Positions 23,461 through 32,585 are shown, numbered from the stretch's first letter. The stretch is 35,309 nt of DNA from Nocardioides sp. IC4_145 (GCF_011250565.1 NZ_JAANMS010000046.1:1-35309); one strand, 5' to 3'. Numbers and translations are program-made. The notes: generated by a model not told the origin, from the sequence alone.

Positions 23461-23478
23461 ACGTTACCCGACGGTAAC
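23461..23478 (-). promoter_or_regulatory. Candidate -10 and operator for the DUF4442 gene
   Basis: GTTACC-CGAC-GGTAAC (23463-23478) is a perfect 6-base inverted repeat. Overlapping it on the minus strand is TAACGT (23461-23466), 8 bases before ATG 23452. A repressor bound here would block the -10 directly. The regulator is not identified. Confidence 0.45.
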
Positions 23479-23495
23479 CCTTTGCGCGCGGCCCT

Positions 23496-23565
23496 TGTAA
23501 CGGATGGTTCGCACACCTGTAGGCACGTTGCAGCGTGCCTACAGAGTGGCGAACAGTCCGTTACA
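23496..23565. repeat. 70-base dispersed palindrome, copy 2
   Basis: Same length and ends as the copy at 3163-3232, matching at 61 of 70 positions. Pairing n with 71-n gives 28 of 35 complementary pairs. The change at position 45 restores a pair that is mismatched in copy 1. It lies 35 bases after the stop of the CsoR-like gene (minus strand) and 43 bases upstream of the DUF4442 start. Confidence 0.9.
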
Positions 23566-23600
23566 TGCTCGGCGGGCCGGCGCGTGCCCGGCCCGGACGC

Positions 23601-23951
23601 TCAGGCGAGCGAGAGGAAGAACTTCTCCAGCTTGGCCAGCTCGGCCTCGCCGACGTCGGCCCCGTCGGCGACGGTCTGGCGCAGCTCGGCGGCGATCAGT
23701 GCGAAGCCGGCCCGGTCGAGGGCGCGGGAGACGGCCTTGAGCTGGTGGACGACCGCCTCGAGGTCGCGGCCCTCCTCGATCATCCGCAGCACGCCGCCGA
23801 GCTGGCCCTGGGCGCGCTTGATGCGGTTGACGACGGCGGACATGTCCACCGCCTGCACCCCGGCCGCCTGTACCGCGGCGGCCGGCACGCTCGCCGGGAC
23901 GTCGACCGGCGCCTCCGTGGGCGCCTGGGGTCGGGAGTCGAGGTCGGTCAA
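23601..23951 (-). CDS. CsoR/DUF156-family regulator lacking the usual cysteine metal ligands
   Basis: The C-terminal 80 residues match the all-helical metal-sensitive repressor family (CsoR, RcnR, FrmR): VNRIKRAQGQLGGVLRMIEEGRD, HQLKAVSRALDRAGFALIAAELRQ. The Cys normally after GRD/DRY is Leu, and the Cys after the ELRQ/HLRH helix is Thr, so the Cys-His-Cys copper site is absent. It may sense another ligand or have lost sensing. The start is either TTG 23951, with AGAAGGG 6 bases upstream, giving an Ala/Pro-rich N-terminal arm, or ATG 23843, giving the usual short form. It follows the glyoxalase-fold gene on the same strand. Confidence 0.82.
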   Translation of the reverse strand: MTDLDSRPQAPTEAPVDVPASVPAAAVQAAGVQAVDMSAVVNRIKRAQGQLGGVLRMIEEGRDLEAVVHQLKAVSRALDRAGFALIAAELRQTVADGADVGEAELAKLEKFFLSLA

Positions 23952-24020
23952 GGGAAGCCCTTCTGGTGCGGCCTGTCGCGGGTCCCGAGCCCGCCGCCGG
24001 CAGGCGGGGGCCTGTCCGGA

Positions 24021-24052
24021 CGAGGTGACAACGCGGCACCTCGCTCCGCGTT
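24021..24052 (-). other. Two mutually exclusive hairpins between the glyoxalase-fold and CsoR-like genes
   Basis: CGAGGTG (24021-24027) can pair with CACCTCG (24037-24043), or AACGCGG (24030-24036) can pair with CCGCGTT (24046-24052). The stems interlock, so only one is likely at a time. The second covers the stop codon at 24051-24053. The layout resembles an antiterminator/terminator pair but has no T-run. Confidence 0.35.
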
Positions 24053-24434
24053 ACGCCGGCGCGAGCACCTCGACCCGGTTGCCGTGGGCGTCGCGGGTGT
24101 GGAAGCGCTGGTACGCCGCGAACGTGTGCCGCTCGGTCCAGTCCACGGTGAAGCCGGCCGCCCCCAGCGACGCGCCGAGCCGCTCCAGCTCCGTCGCGTC
24201 GGCGACCAGCAGCGCGGGGTGGGCCTTGCGCGCCGGGACGAAGGGGTCCTCGACGCCGACGTGCACCTCCGCCCCGCCCGCGTCGCCGGGACGAGCGCGG
24301 AACCAGCAGCCGCCCCGCCCGGCCAGGTCGGCCGGCTTGGGCACCTCGGTCAGGCCGAGCCCGTCGCGCCAGAAGCGCCGGGCCTCGTCCTCGCCGCCGG
24401 GCGGACAGGCGACCTGCACGTGGTGGAGCCGCAT
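24051..24434 (-). CDS. Glyoxalase/VOC superfamily protein
   Basis: The 127-residue protein has the paired beta-alpha-beta-beta-beta modules of the vicinal oxygen chelate fold. It starts MRLHHVQVACPPG, with EARRFWRDGLGL and VPKP, then GGCWFRARPG and a second module ending DAHGNRVEVLAPA. Candidate metal ligands are the early His and the final Glu in RVEVL. Members include lyases, dioxygenases and resistance proteins; this one cannot be assigned. ATG 24434 shares a base with the tam stop, so it is co-translated with the methyltransferase. Confidence 0.88.
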   Translation of the reverse strand: MRLHHVQVACPPGGEDEARRFWRDGLGLTEVPKPADLAGRGGCWFRARPGDAGGAEVHVGVEDPFVPARKAHPALLVADATELERLGASLGAAGFTVDWTERHTFAAYQRFHTRDAHGNRVEVLAPA

Positions 24435-25225
24435 CACTCGCCCACCTCCGAGACCTTGCGCGCAACCACGAAGATGCGCCGGAAGGGCAGCACCACGCCG
24501 TGCGGCCGCTCGGGGTACGCCGCCCGCAGCCGTGCGCGGAACTCCTCCTCGAACCTCGTCCCCAGGTCCGGCGGCAGCGCCTGCAGCGTCGGGCGGGCGC
24601 CGGTGGCCGACACCCAGGTGAACACCGGGTCCGGCCCGGTGAGCACGTGGAGGTAGGTCGTCTCCCAGGCATCGACCGAGCACCCGAGACCCGCCAGCAC
24701 GTCGAGGTACACCGCTGGGTCGTGGCTGCTGGGCACCGCGACGTGGCGGGTGTGCGCGGCGTACGGCTCCTCGGCGGCGAGGTCGCGCCGGATGGTGTGG
24801 CTCGGCTCCTCGAAGTTCCCCGGGACCTGGAGAGCCAGCCAGCCGCCCGGGGCGACGTGGCCGAGGAGCTGCGGCAGCAGGTCGAGGTGGTCGGGCAGCC
24901 ACTGGAGCGTGGCGTTGGAGACGAGCACGTCCACAGGGGTCTCGGGTCGCCAGTCGCGCAGGTCGGCGAGGTCGTACCGCACCCCGTCGCCCCGGCCGCG
25001 CGCCGCCGCGACCATCTCGGGGCTGGCGTCCAGCCCGTGCACGTCCGCGTCCGGCCACCGCTCGCGCAGCAGCGCGGTGAGGTTGCCCGGGCCGCAGCCG
25101 AGGTCGACGACCGTGCGCGGGGCGGCGGCGTCCACCCGACCGAGGAGCTCGACGAACGGCCGGCCGCGCTCGTCGGCGTAGGCGAGGTACCGGTCCGGGT
25201 CCCACGTGTGCTGGCTGCGCGTCAC
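24434..25225 (-). CDS. tam: Trans-aconitate 2-methyltransferase
   Basis: The 263-residue class I SAM methyltransferase resembles Tam, which methylates trans-aconitate, an inhibitor of aconitase. It starts with the diagnostic TWDPDRYLAYADERGRPF. The SAM motif is VVDLGCGPGNLT, then HGLDASPEMV, NATLQWLPDH and WLALQVPGNFEEPSH. GTG 25225 follows a GGTGAG stretch and matches the family N-terminus; longer frames run through the operator and marR. Expression is probably controlled by the divergent MarR protein via the shared operator at 25248-25263, which overlaps a TTGACA on this strand. Confidence 0.93.
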   Translation of the reverse strand: MTRSQHTWDPDRYLAYADERGRPFVELLGRVDAAAPRTVVDLGCGPGNLTALLRERWPDADVHGLDASPEMVAAARGRGDGVRYDLADLRDWRPETPVDVLVSNATLQWLPDHLDLLPQLLGHVAPGGWLALQVPGNFEEPSHTIRRDLAAEEPYAAHTRHVAVPSSHDPAVYLDVLAGLGCSVDAWETTYLHVLTGPDPVFTWVSATGARPTLQALPPDLGTRFEEEFRARLRAAYPERPHGVVLPFRRIFVVARKVSEVGE

Positions 25226-25247
25226 CTCACCAGGGTGCGCCCGGACT

Positions 25248-25263
25248 ATCTTGATGTCAAGAT
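25248..25263. promoter_or_regulatory. MarR-type operator ATCTTGA-TG-TCAAGAT
   Basis: A perfect 7-base inverted repeat with 2-base spacer lies in the divergent tam/marR region. TCTTGA-TCAAGA palindromes are typical of MarR-family operators. On the minus strand it contains TTGACA (25255-25260), a consensus -35 for tam. Binding should repress tam and probably marR itself. Confidence 0.75.
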
Positions 25264-25278
25264 TCTCGACCGGTCCGC

Positions 25279-25284
25279 TAGAGT
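25279..25284 (+). promoter_or_regulatory. Candidate -10 element (TAGAGT) for leaderless marR
   Basis: TAGAGT fits TANNNT and ends 8 bases before ATG 25293, so the RNA would begin at or close to the start codon. The operator lies 15 bases upstream, covering the -35 area. Confidence 0.55.
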
Positions 25285-25292
25285 GCGACGTC

Positions 25293-25778
25293 ATGCGGGA
25301 CGAGGTCGACGATCTGGTCGAGGCGTGGGCGCGTGAACGCCCCGACCTCGACTTCGACGCGGTCTCGGTCTTCAGCCGGATCTCGCGGCTGGCTCGCCAC
25401 CTCGACCTCGCCCGGCGCCAGGCGTTCACCGAGCACGGCATCGAGACGTGGGAGTTCGACGTGCTCGCGGCGCTGCGGCGTGCCGGGGCGCCGTACGAGC
25501 TCTCCCCCGGCCGGCTGCTGCGCGAGACCCTCGTGACGAGCGGGACGATGACCAACCGGGTCGACCGGCTGGCGGCCCGCGGGCTGGTCGAGCGCTACCC
25601 GGACCCCGATGACCGCCGCGGCGTCATCGTGCGGCTCACCACCGAGGGCAAGAGCGCCGTCGACGGGGCGTTCACCGCGCTGCTGCGCGCCGAGCAGGAG
25701 CTCATCGCCGACCTGCCCCCGACCGAGCGCCACGAGCTGGCCGACCTGCTGCGCCGGCTGCTCGTGCCGTTCTCCTGA
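25293..25778 (+). CDS. MarR-family transcriptional regulator
   Basis: The 161-residue protein is a winged-helix MarR regulator. The dimer helices are at both ends. The recognition helix region is LLRETLVTSGTMTNRVDRLAARGLVER, and the wing follows with DPDDRRGVIVRLTTEGK, where the DxRR signature is intact. The start ATG 25293 is chosen because earlier in-frame codons read through the operator. There is no ribosome site, in keeping with a leaderless message. It is divergent from tam and likely controls tam and the glyoxalase-fold gene. The stop is 1 base from the stop of the convergent ABC-F gene. Confidence 0.92.
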   Translation: MRDEVDDLVEAWARERPDLDFDAVSVFSRISRLARHLDLARRQAFTEHGIETWEFDVLAALRRAGAPYELSPGRLLRETLVTSGTMTNRVDRLAARGLVERYPDPDDRRGVIVRLTTEGKSAVDGAFTALLRAEQELIADLPPTERHELADLLRRLLVPFS

Positions 25779-25779
25779 C

Positions 25780-27597
<1,818 letters not shown>

Positions 27598-27602
27598 GAG
27601 GG

Positions 27603-28529
27603 CTACGCGTACTCCACCAGGTGGGCGCCGGCCACCGGTCCGTTGGCGACCAGGACCAGCGGGTGGTCCTGCTCGAGGGCGGCGGCCACCGACCGGGCGT
27701 GGTCGGCCGACTCGCAGAGGAACACGCACGTCGGGCCGGACCCCGACACGAGACCGCGCAGCGCCCCGACGCCCTGCCCGCGGTCGATGAGCTCGCCGAG
27801 GTCGGGACGCAGGTCGATCGCGGGCAGCTGGAGGTCGTTGTGGAGGACGTCGGCGAGCCGGTGCGGGTCGCGCGTGGCGAGCGCCGCGAGCAGCGACTCG
27901 GCCCCGCACGGCTCGGGCGCGGCGTCGGGGAACATCTCGTCGAAGTGGCGGTAGACGGCCGGCGTGGAGAGCCCCTCGGTGGACGGGACGACCACCCACC
28001 ACCAGGTGCCGTGGTCGGCCACCGGTTCGACGACCTCGCCGTGGCCGGTGCCGACGGCGGTGCCGCCGACCAGAGCGAACGGCACGTCGCTGCCCAGCTG
28101 CGCCGCGATCGCCAGCAGGTCCTCGTCGGTGGTGCCGAGGTCCCAGACCCGGTCGAGCGCGACCAGCGCGGCCGCGGCGTCCGCCGACCCGCCGGCCATG
28201 CCGCCGGCGACCGGGATCGCCTTCGCGACCGAGACCAGGCCGGTGACCGGTACGCCGTGGTGCCCGGCCAGGAGCGTCGCCGCGCGGTCGACGAGGTTGT
28301 CGCCGTCGGCGGGCAGGACGTCGGCGTCGATCCAGTCGGGCACCGCCATCGAGACCCCCCAGGCGTCGGCCGGCGTCGCGGTGACGTCGTCGCACAGGCC
28401 GACCGCGTGGTAGACGGTCGTCAGCGGGTGGAGGCCGTCGGCACGCGGTGCGCCGACCCCGAGGTGGAGGTTGATCTTCGCGGGCGCGCGCACGGTCACC
28501 GCGCCGGCCACGGGCGTCAGCGGGCTCAT
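27603..28529 (-). CDS. ispE: 4-diphosphocytidyl-2-C-methyl-D-erythritol kinase
   Basis: IspE phosphorylates CDP-methylerythritol in the MEP pathway to isoprenoids. The 308-residue GHMP kinase opens with VRAPAKINLHLGV (Lys18 of the active site). The ATP-binding glycine-rich stretch PVAGGMAGGSADAAAAL is at 106-122 and GSDVPFAL holds catalytic Asp148. ATG 28529 overlaps the rsmA stop by 4 bases. The rsmA-ispE pairing is standard in actinobacteria. Confidence 0.97.
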   Translation of the reverse strand: MSPLTPVAGAVTVRAPAKINLHLGVGAPRADGLHPLTTVYHAVGLCDDVTATPADAWGVSMAVPDWIDADVLPADGDNLVDRAATLLAGHHGVPVTGLVSVAKAIPVAGGMAGGSADAAAALVALDRVWDLGTTDEDLLAIAAQLGSDVPFALVGGTAVGTGHGEVVEPVADHGTWWWVVVPSTEGLSTPAVYRHFDEMFPDAAPEPCGAESLLAALATRDPHRLADVLHNDLQLPAIDLRPDLGELIDRGQGVGALRGLVSGSGPTCVFLCESADHARSVAAALEQDHPLVLVANGPVAGAHLVEYA

Positions 28530-29404
28530 GCGGGCGCTCCCGCGGCGGCCAGGCCCTCGGCGATCCGGGCGAAGTCCTCGACCCGCAGCGACTCGCCGCG
28601 CGCCAGCGGGTCGACCCCGGCGTGGGTGAGCGCGGCGTCGACCGTCTCGGCCGAGCCGGCCAGCCCGCGCAGCACCCCGCGGAGCGCCTTCCGGCGCTGG
28701 GCGAAGGCGGCGTCGACGACCGCGAAGACCTGCTCGCGGGTCGCGGTCGTGGCCGGCGGCTCGCGGCGGTCCCAGGCGACCAGCCCCGAGTCGACGTTCG
28801 GCGCGGGCCAGAAGACGTTGCGGCCGATCGAGCCCGCGCGGCGGACGTCGGCGTACCAAGCGGCCTTGACCGACGGCACGCCGTACACCTTGGAGCCGGG
28901 GGTCGCGGCCAGCCGGTCGGCGACCTCGGCCTGCACCATCACCAGCCCGCGCTCGAGCGAGGGCAGCAGCTGGAGGAGGTGGAGGAGGACGGGCACGGAG
29001 ACGTTGTACGGCAGGTTCGCCACGAGCGCGGTCGGCGGGGGGCCCGGGACCTCGGTCACGCGCATCGCGTCGCCGAGGACCACCTCGAACCGGTCGGCCT
29101 GCGCCGGTGCGTGCTCGGCGATCGTGGCCGGGAGCGCGGCGGCCAGCCGCTCGTCGAGCTCGATCGCCACGACCCGGCCGGCCACCTCGAGCAGGGCGAG
29201 CGTGAGCGACCCGAGACCCGGGCCGACCTCGACGACGACGTCGTCGGCGGAGACGCCGGACTCCCGGACGATGCGACGCACGGTGTTGGCGTCGATGACG
29301 AAGTTCTGCCCGCGCTGCTTGGTCGGACGGAGGTCGAGCGCTGCCGCGAGCGAACGCACCTCCGCCGGCCCGAGGAGCCTCGGACCGGCGGAGGTGTCAG
29401 ACAT
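28526..29404 (-). CDS. rsmA: 16S rRNA (adenine1518/1519-N6)-dimethyltransferase RsmA (KsgA)
   Basis: RsmA dimethylates two adjacent adenosines near the 3' end of 16S rRNA during 30S maturation. The 292-residue protein has the family start TKQRGQNFVID and the SAM motif VVEVGPGLGSLT (GPGLG at 61-65). The catalytic NLPY is at 130-133, followed by PAPNVDSGLV and a C-terminal helical domain with AFAQRRKALRGVL. I chose ATG 29404; the longer frame overlaps rpfB. The gap from the rpfB stop is 10 bases. Confidence 0.97.
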   Translation of the reverse strand: MSDTSAGPRLLGPAEVRSLAAALDLRPTKQRGQNFVIDANTVRRIVRESGVSADDVVVEVGPGLGSLTLALLEVAGRVVAIELDERLAAALPATIAEHAPAQADRFEVVLGDAMRVTEVPGPPPTALVANLPYNVSVPVLLHLLQLLPSLERGLVMVQAEVADRLAATPGSKVYGVPSVKAAWYADVRRAGSIGRNVFWPAPNVDSGLVAWDRREPPATTATREQVFAVVDAAFAQRRKALRGVLRGLAGSAETVDAALTHAGVDPLARGESLRVEDFARIAEGLAAAGAPA

Positions 29405-29414
29405 GGGCCTCAGG

Positions 29415-30569
29415 TTACTGAGGCAGCCCGAGCGACTGTGAGCAGTGGGGCCAGGAGCCGTACCCGCCCGTCGCCGCACGGAGCTTCTCGGCGATCGCGA
29501 TCTGGGTCTCCCGCGACTGCTGGTGGGGGTAGCCGGGACCGCCGTACGCCCGCCAGGTCGACAGCGAGAACTGCAGGCCGCCGTAGTAGCCGTTGCCGGT
29601 GTTGATCGCCCAGTTGCCGCCGGACTCGCACTTGGCCAGCGCGTCCCAGACGGTGCCGCCGCCGGCGTAGTTCGGCGCCGCGGGCTCGGGAGCGGCCTCC
29701 TTGGTGCCGACGCGGACGATCGCGTCGACCGGGCGGCGGGTGACCTCGGAGTTCTTGACGACGCGGCGGACGAGCTCGCCGTTGCGGTAGGTCAGGCGGT
29801 ACGTCACGTTGCGTGCGCCCTCGCGACCGGCCCGCTCGGTGCTGGTCTCGCCCTCGAGCATCGAGTCGTCCTCGCGCTCGGTCGTGGCGAAGCCGATCGC
29901 CTCGCCGCGGACCTTCTTGGTCACGACGCGCACGTCGGTGAAGACGATCTCGTCGCCGTCGGCGATCTCGGCGTCGAGGCCGGGCTCGGTCTCGTCGCGC
30001 TCGTCGACGTCCACGCCGAGCTCGTCGAGCGCGTCGGACACGGTGAGCGCGGTGACGGTGCGCTTCTTGAAGGGCTTGTCGGCCAGCTTGACCCGCAGGG
30101 TCTTCGGCGTGACGACCTCGAGGGCCATGCCCTCGCGGTCGATCGAGCCCCCACGGCTGACCGAGAGGTCCGCGCCGCGGTAGTCGTCACCGATCTGGCC
30201 GAGCGCGCCGGCCACCTCGGTGGCGGTCACCCAGTGCGTGGAGGTGTCCCCGTCGACGGTCAGCTCGACCGGGCGGGCGAAGCGGACCGAGATCTCCATC
30301 CCGTCGCTCACCTCCTCCTCGAGGCCCGGCGCGACCTGGTCGCGGCCCGAGACCTCGACACCCTGGTCCTCCAGGACGTCGGCGACGGTCGAGGCCATCG
30401 AGCTGACGTCCGAGGACTCCCCGTCGAGGCTGAGGGTCACGGACTTGCTGAGGGCCGAGTAGCCCAGGGTGCTGCCGGCCACGGCCAGCGCCACCACTGC
30501 GGCAAGCGCCACCATCACGGGGCGGCTGCGGCCGGCCTTGGTCAGCCATTGAGCGAGCGTGCTGCGCAC
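29415..30569 (-). CDS. rpfB: Resuscitation-promoting factor RpfB, cell-wall lytic
   Basis: The 384-residue secreted or anchored protein cleaves peptidoglycan and promotes growth from dormancy. Domains in order are a hydrophobic anchor (about 17-37), three DUF348 repeats (about 44-85, 101-147, 158-205), a G5 domain (about 213-290) and the lysozyme-like Rpf domain (305-384). The Rpf domain has catalytic Glu315 in KCESGGNW, the NGYYGGLQFS signature, and Cys314/Cys376 likely in a disulfide. GTG 30569 has GGAGA 4 bases upstream; longer frames to the right are unsupported. The 337 bases upstream are non-coding and presumably hold its promoter and leader. Confidence 0.96.
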   Translation of the reverse strand: MRSTLAQWLTKAGRSRPVMVALAAVVALAVAGSTLGYSALSKSVTLSLDGESSDVSSMASTVADVLEDQGVEVSGRDQVAPGLEEEVSDGMEISVRFARPVELTVDGDTSTHWVTATEVAGALGQIGDDYRGADLSVSRGGSIDREGMALEVVTPKTLRVKLADKPFKKRTVTALTVSDALDELGVDVDERDETEPGLDAEIADGDEIVFTDVRVVTKKVRGEAIGFATTEREDDSMLEGETSTERAGREGARNVTYRLTYRNGELVRRVVKNSEVTRRPVDAIVRVGTKEAAPEPAAPNYAGGGTVWDALAKCESGGNWAINTGNGYYGGLQFSLSTWRAYGGPGYPHQQSRETQIAIAEKLRAATGGYGSWPHCSQSLGLPQ

Positions 30570-30906
30570 GATTCTCCGAACGTCGTACTCCCCGGGTCTC
30601 GGGCACCAGGGCGCACCCTCCGGGCCGCTCGGAGCGGCCCCTCGGCGGGCTCGAGGGCGGCGTACCGAGGGCTTCCCCACCCGTGGTCGTCCGCTCCTCG
30701 CGCACTGGCGTGATCGTTCCCGATCCCGGCCATCAGTCATCCAGCAGAACAGGCATGGCGGATCAGCGCAAACCCTCGTCCACCGTTTCGGACACGGTGT
30801 GGGCAGCCTCTCAGCGGGTTGAGGAGGGCTCTCAGGAGCCTGCGGGAGTGCCATCTCGACCCTGCGCGAGTGCCCCTTCGGCCCTGCGGGGGTGCCACTT
30901 CGGCGG
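30570..30906 (-). other. 337-base non-coding region upstream of rpfB
   Basis: No credible gene lies here. It contains a compact hairpin GGGCCGCT-CGG-AGCGGCCC (30622-30640) within the probable rpfB leader, and a three-unit 22-base tandem repeat (30839-30904) abutting the tatD stop. I looked for ydaO-type c-di-AMP riboswitch features, which precede some actinobacterial cell-wall hydrolase genes, and could not support one. No clear -10/-35 pair stands out. Confidence 0.6.
30839..30904. repeat. 22-base tandem repeat, three units, 3' of tatD
   Basis: Units at 30839-30860, 30861-30882 and 30883-30904 share CCTGCGNGNGTGCCNNTTCGNC with small changes (unit 1 has ATCTCGAC). The array ends 2 bases before the tatD stop triplet (30907-30909). 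It does not look like coding sequence on either strand. Confidence 0.85.
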
Positions 30907-31746
30907 TCACCACGGGCCGCCGAACGCCTCCTCGGTGGTGGCGTCGAGGGCGAGGCAGAGCGTCTCCAGGTCGTCGCCGCGGACCTCGGCCATCGCCCGG
31001 ACCGTGAGCGGGACGAGGTAGGAGGCGTTCACCTGGCCGCGGTGCGGGTGAGGGGTGAGGTACGGCGCGTCGGTCTCGACCAGCAGCCGGTCCCGGGGCG
31101 CGACGAGCAGCGCGTCGCGCAGCGGCTGGGCGTTCTTGAACGTCACGGTGCCGGCGAAGGAGAGGTGGGCCCCGCGGTCGAGGCAGGCCTTCGCGAAGCC
31201 CGCGTCACCGGAGAAGCAGTGCATCACCCAGCGCTCGGGCGCGCCCTCCTCGTCGAGCACGCGCAGCACGTCGTCGTGGGCGTCGCGGTCGTGGATGACG
31301 AGCGTCTTGTCCAGCCGCTTGGCCAGGTCGATGTGCCGACGGAACGACTCGACCTGCACCGCGCGACCCTCCTCGCCGGTGCGGAAGTGGTCGAGACCGG
31401 TCTCCCCCACCGCGCGGACCTTGTCGTGCGCGCCGGCGAGCGCCTCGATCTCGGCCATCGCGGTGTCCAGGTCGGTGCCCTGCTCGGCCAGCCGCGGCGC
31501 CTCGTTGGGGTGCAGCGCGACGCCGGCGACGAGCGCGTCGTACGTCGCCGCCGCCTGGACCGCCCACCGGGCGCCGCGCAGGTCGCAGCCGATCTGGACG
31601 ATCCGCGGCACGCCGACCGCGGCAGCCTCGGCGATCGCAGCGGTGGGGTCGACGGGGCCGGCGGCAGGATCCCGGGTGATGTCGAGGTGGCAGTGGTTGT
31701 CGACGACGGGCGCCGGCAGCGGGTCGGGGACGGGTGGACGGCTCAC
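30907..31746 (-). CDS. tatD: TatD-family metal-dependent DNase
   Basis: The 279-residue amidohydrolase-fold protein has all metal sites of the TatD family: His18 and His20 in DNHCHLD, Glu115 in GETGLD, His152 in VIHDRDAHDD, His176 in HCFSG, and Asp226 in ETDAPYL. Members act as 3'-5' exonucleases in DNA repair or nucleic acid turnover. GTG 31746 overlaps the upstream hydrolase stop (GTGA). The gene precedes rpfB, the usual actinobacterial order. Confidence 0.95.
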   Translation of the reverse strand: MSRPPVPDPLPAPVVDNHCHLDITRDPAAGPVDPTAAIAEAAAVGVPRIVQIGCDLRGARWAVQAAATYDALVAGVALHPNEAPRLAEQGTDLDTAMAEIEALAGAHDKVRAVGETGLDHFRTGEEGRAVQVESFRRHIDLAKRLDKTLVIHDRDAHDDVLRVLDEEGAPERWVMHCFSGDAGFAKACLDRGAHLSFAGTVTFKNAQPLRDALLVAPRDRLLVETDAPYLTPHPHRGQVNASYLVPLTVRAMAEVRGDDLETLCLALDATTEEAFGGPW

Positions 31747-32585
31747 GTGCCGGCCACCCGCTCGAGGATCGCCTCGGCGAGCGCCTCGGGCGCGTGGGTG
31801 GGGATCCAGTGGGAGACGCCGTCGAGGACGACCAGCTCGTACGGCGCGTCCACGTGGTCGCCGGTCAGCTCGGCGCCGCGTCGGTCCAGCGCCGTGTCGC
31901 CGGTGCTCCACACCAGCGTGGTCGGCACCCGGACGGTCCGGCCGACGACCGACCGGTCCGACAGCGGCAGCGCGCGGTAGTAGCCGAGCGCGTGCGGCAG
32001 CGCCCCGTCGTCGACGACCTCGCGCTGGACGCGCTCGACGTCCTCGCGGGACATGCCGGTGGCGATCATCGCCCGCTCGAGGAAGCGCCCGCCGGAGGCT
32101 GCGAGGAGCAGCTCGGGGAGGCGGGGCAGCTGGAAGAGGCCGATGTACCAGGAGCGCAGCGCCTGGGGCGACGACGTCATCGCGCGCTTGAAGGCGGCCG
32201 GGTGCGGGACGGAGACGGCGGTCAGCGTGCGGACCAGGTCGGCGTGGACGCCGGCGACGGTCCAGGCGACGATCGCGCCCCAGTCGTGCCCGACGAGGTG
32301 GACGGGCCGTCCGATCGTCCGGATCAGCGCGGCGACGTCCCCGGCGAGCAGCTCGGTCCGGTAGTGCGTACGGCCCTCGGGCCGCGCGCCCGGCGAGTAG
32401 CCGCGCTGGTCGAGGGCGTAGGTGCGCAGGCCGGCCGCGTGCAGCAGCGGCTCGACGTGCCGCCACGACGTGGCCCGCTCGGGGAAGCCGTGCAGCAGGA
32501 CGACCGGGTCGCCGTCCTCCGGGCCGCTGTCGTGGACGTCGAAGACCAGACCGTCGTGGTGGAACCGCTCCAGGCGCGTGCTCAT
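31743..32585 (-). CDS. Alpha/beta hydrolase, epoxide hydrolase-like
   Basis: The 280-residue protein has the alpha/beta hydrolase fold with an epoxide-hydrolase flavour. The oxyanion motif is HGFPE (32-36), the nucleophile is Asp101 in GHDWG, and the His in VSHWIPTHAPE (about residue 259) completes the triad. A cap domain with LRSWYIGLFQLP separates the halves. An Asp nucleophile argues for an epoxide hydrolase or haloalkane dehalogenase-like reaction rather than an esterase. It is locked between rsmI and tatD by 4-base overlaps at both ends. MetG, which often occupies this place in actinobacteria, is absent here. Confidence 0.92.
   Translation of the reverse strand: MSTRLERFHHDGLVFDVHDSGPEDGDPVVLLHGFPERATSWRHVEPLLHAAGLRTYALDQRGYSPGARPEGRTHYRTELLAGDVAALIRTIGRPVHLVGHDWGAIVAWTVAGVHADLVRTLTAVSVPHPAAFKRAMTSSPQALRSWYIGLFQLPRLPELLLAASGGRFLERAMIATGMSREDVERVQREVVDDGALPHALGYYRALPLSDRSVVGRTVRVPTTLVWSTGDTALDRRGAELTGDHVDAPYELVVLDGVSHWIPTHAPEALAEAILERVAGT

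Noticed and set aside
24021..24052. H-type pseudoknot formed by both stems at once
   Set aside because: The connecting loops would be 2, 0 and 2 bases, too short to span 7-base stems, so the stems are better seen as alternatives.
27621..29441. 606-codon plus-strand frame antisense to ispE and rsmA
   Set aside because: Shadow of two well-supported genes; Arg/Gly-rich with no domain.
30570..30838. ydaO (c-di-AMP) riboswitch in the rpfB leader
   Set aside because: Such riboswitches precede some actinobacterial cell-wall hydrolase genes, but I could not match the conserved paired and unpaired elements here.
30570..30854. N-terminal extension of RpfB to about residue 95 upstream
   Set aside because: The extension is Arg/Pro-rich with scattered Cys. 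It would bury the membrane anchor inside the protein, and GTG 30569 has its own ribosome site.
30839..30904. CRISPR array
   Set aside because: The 22-base units are contiguous with no spacers, and there are only three. The same applies to the 14-base array at 16417.
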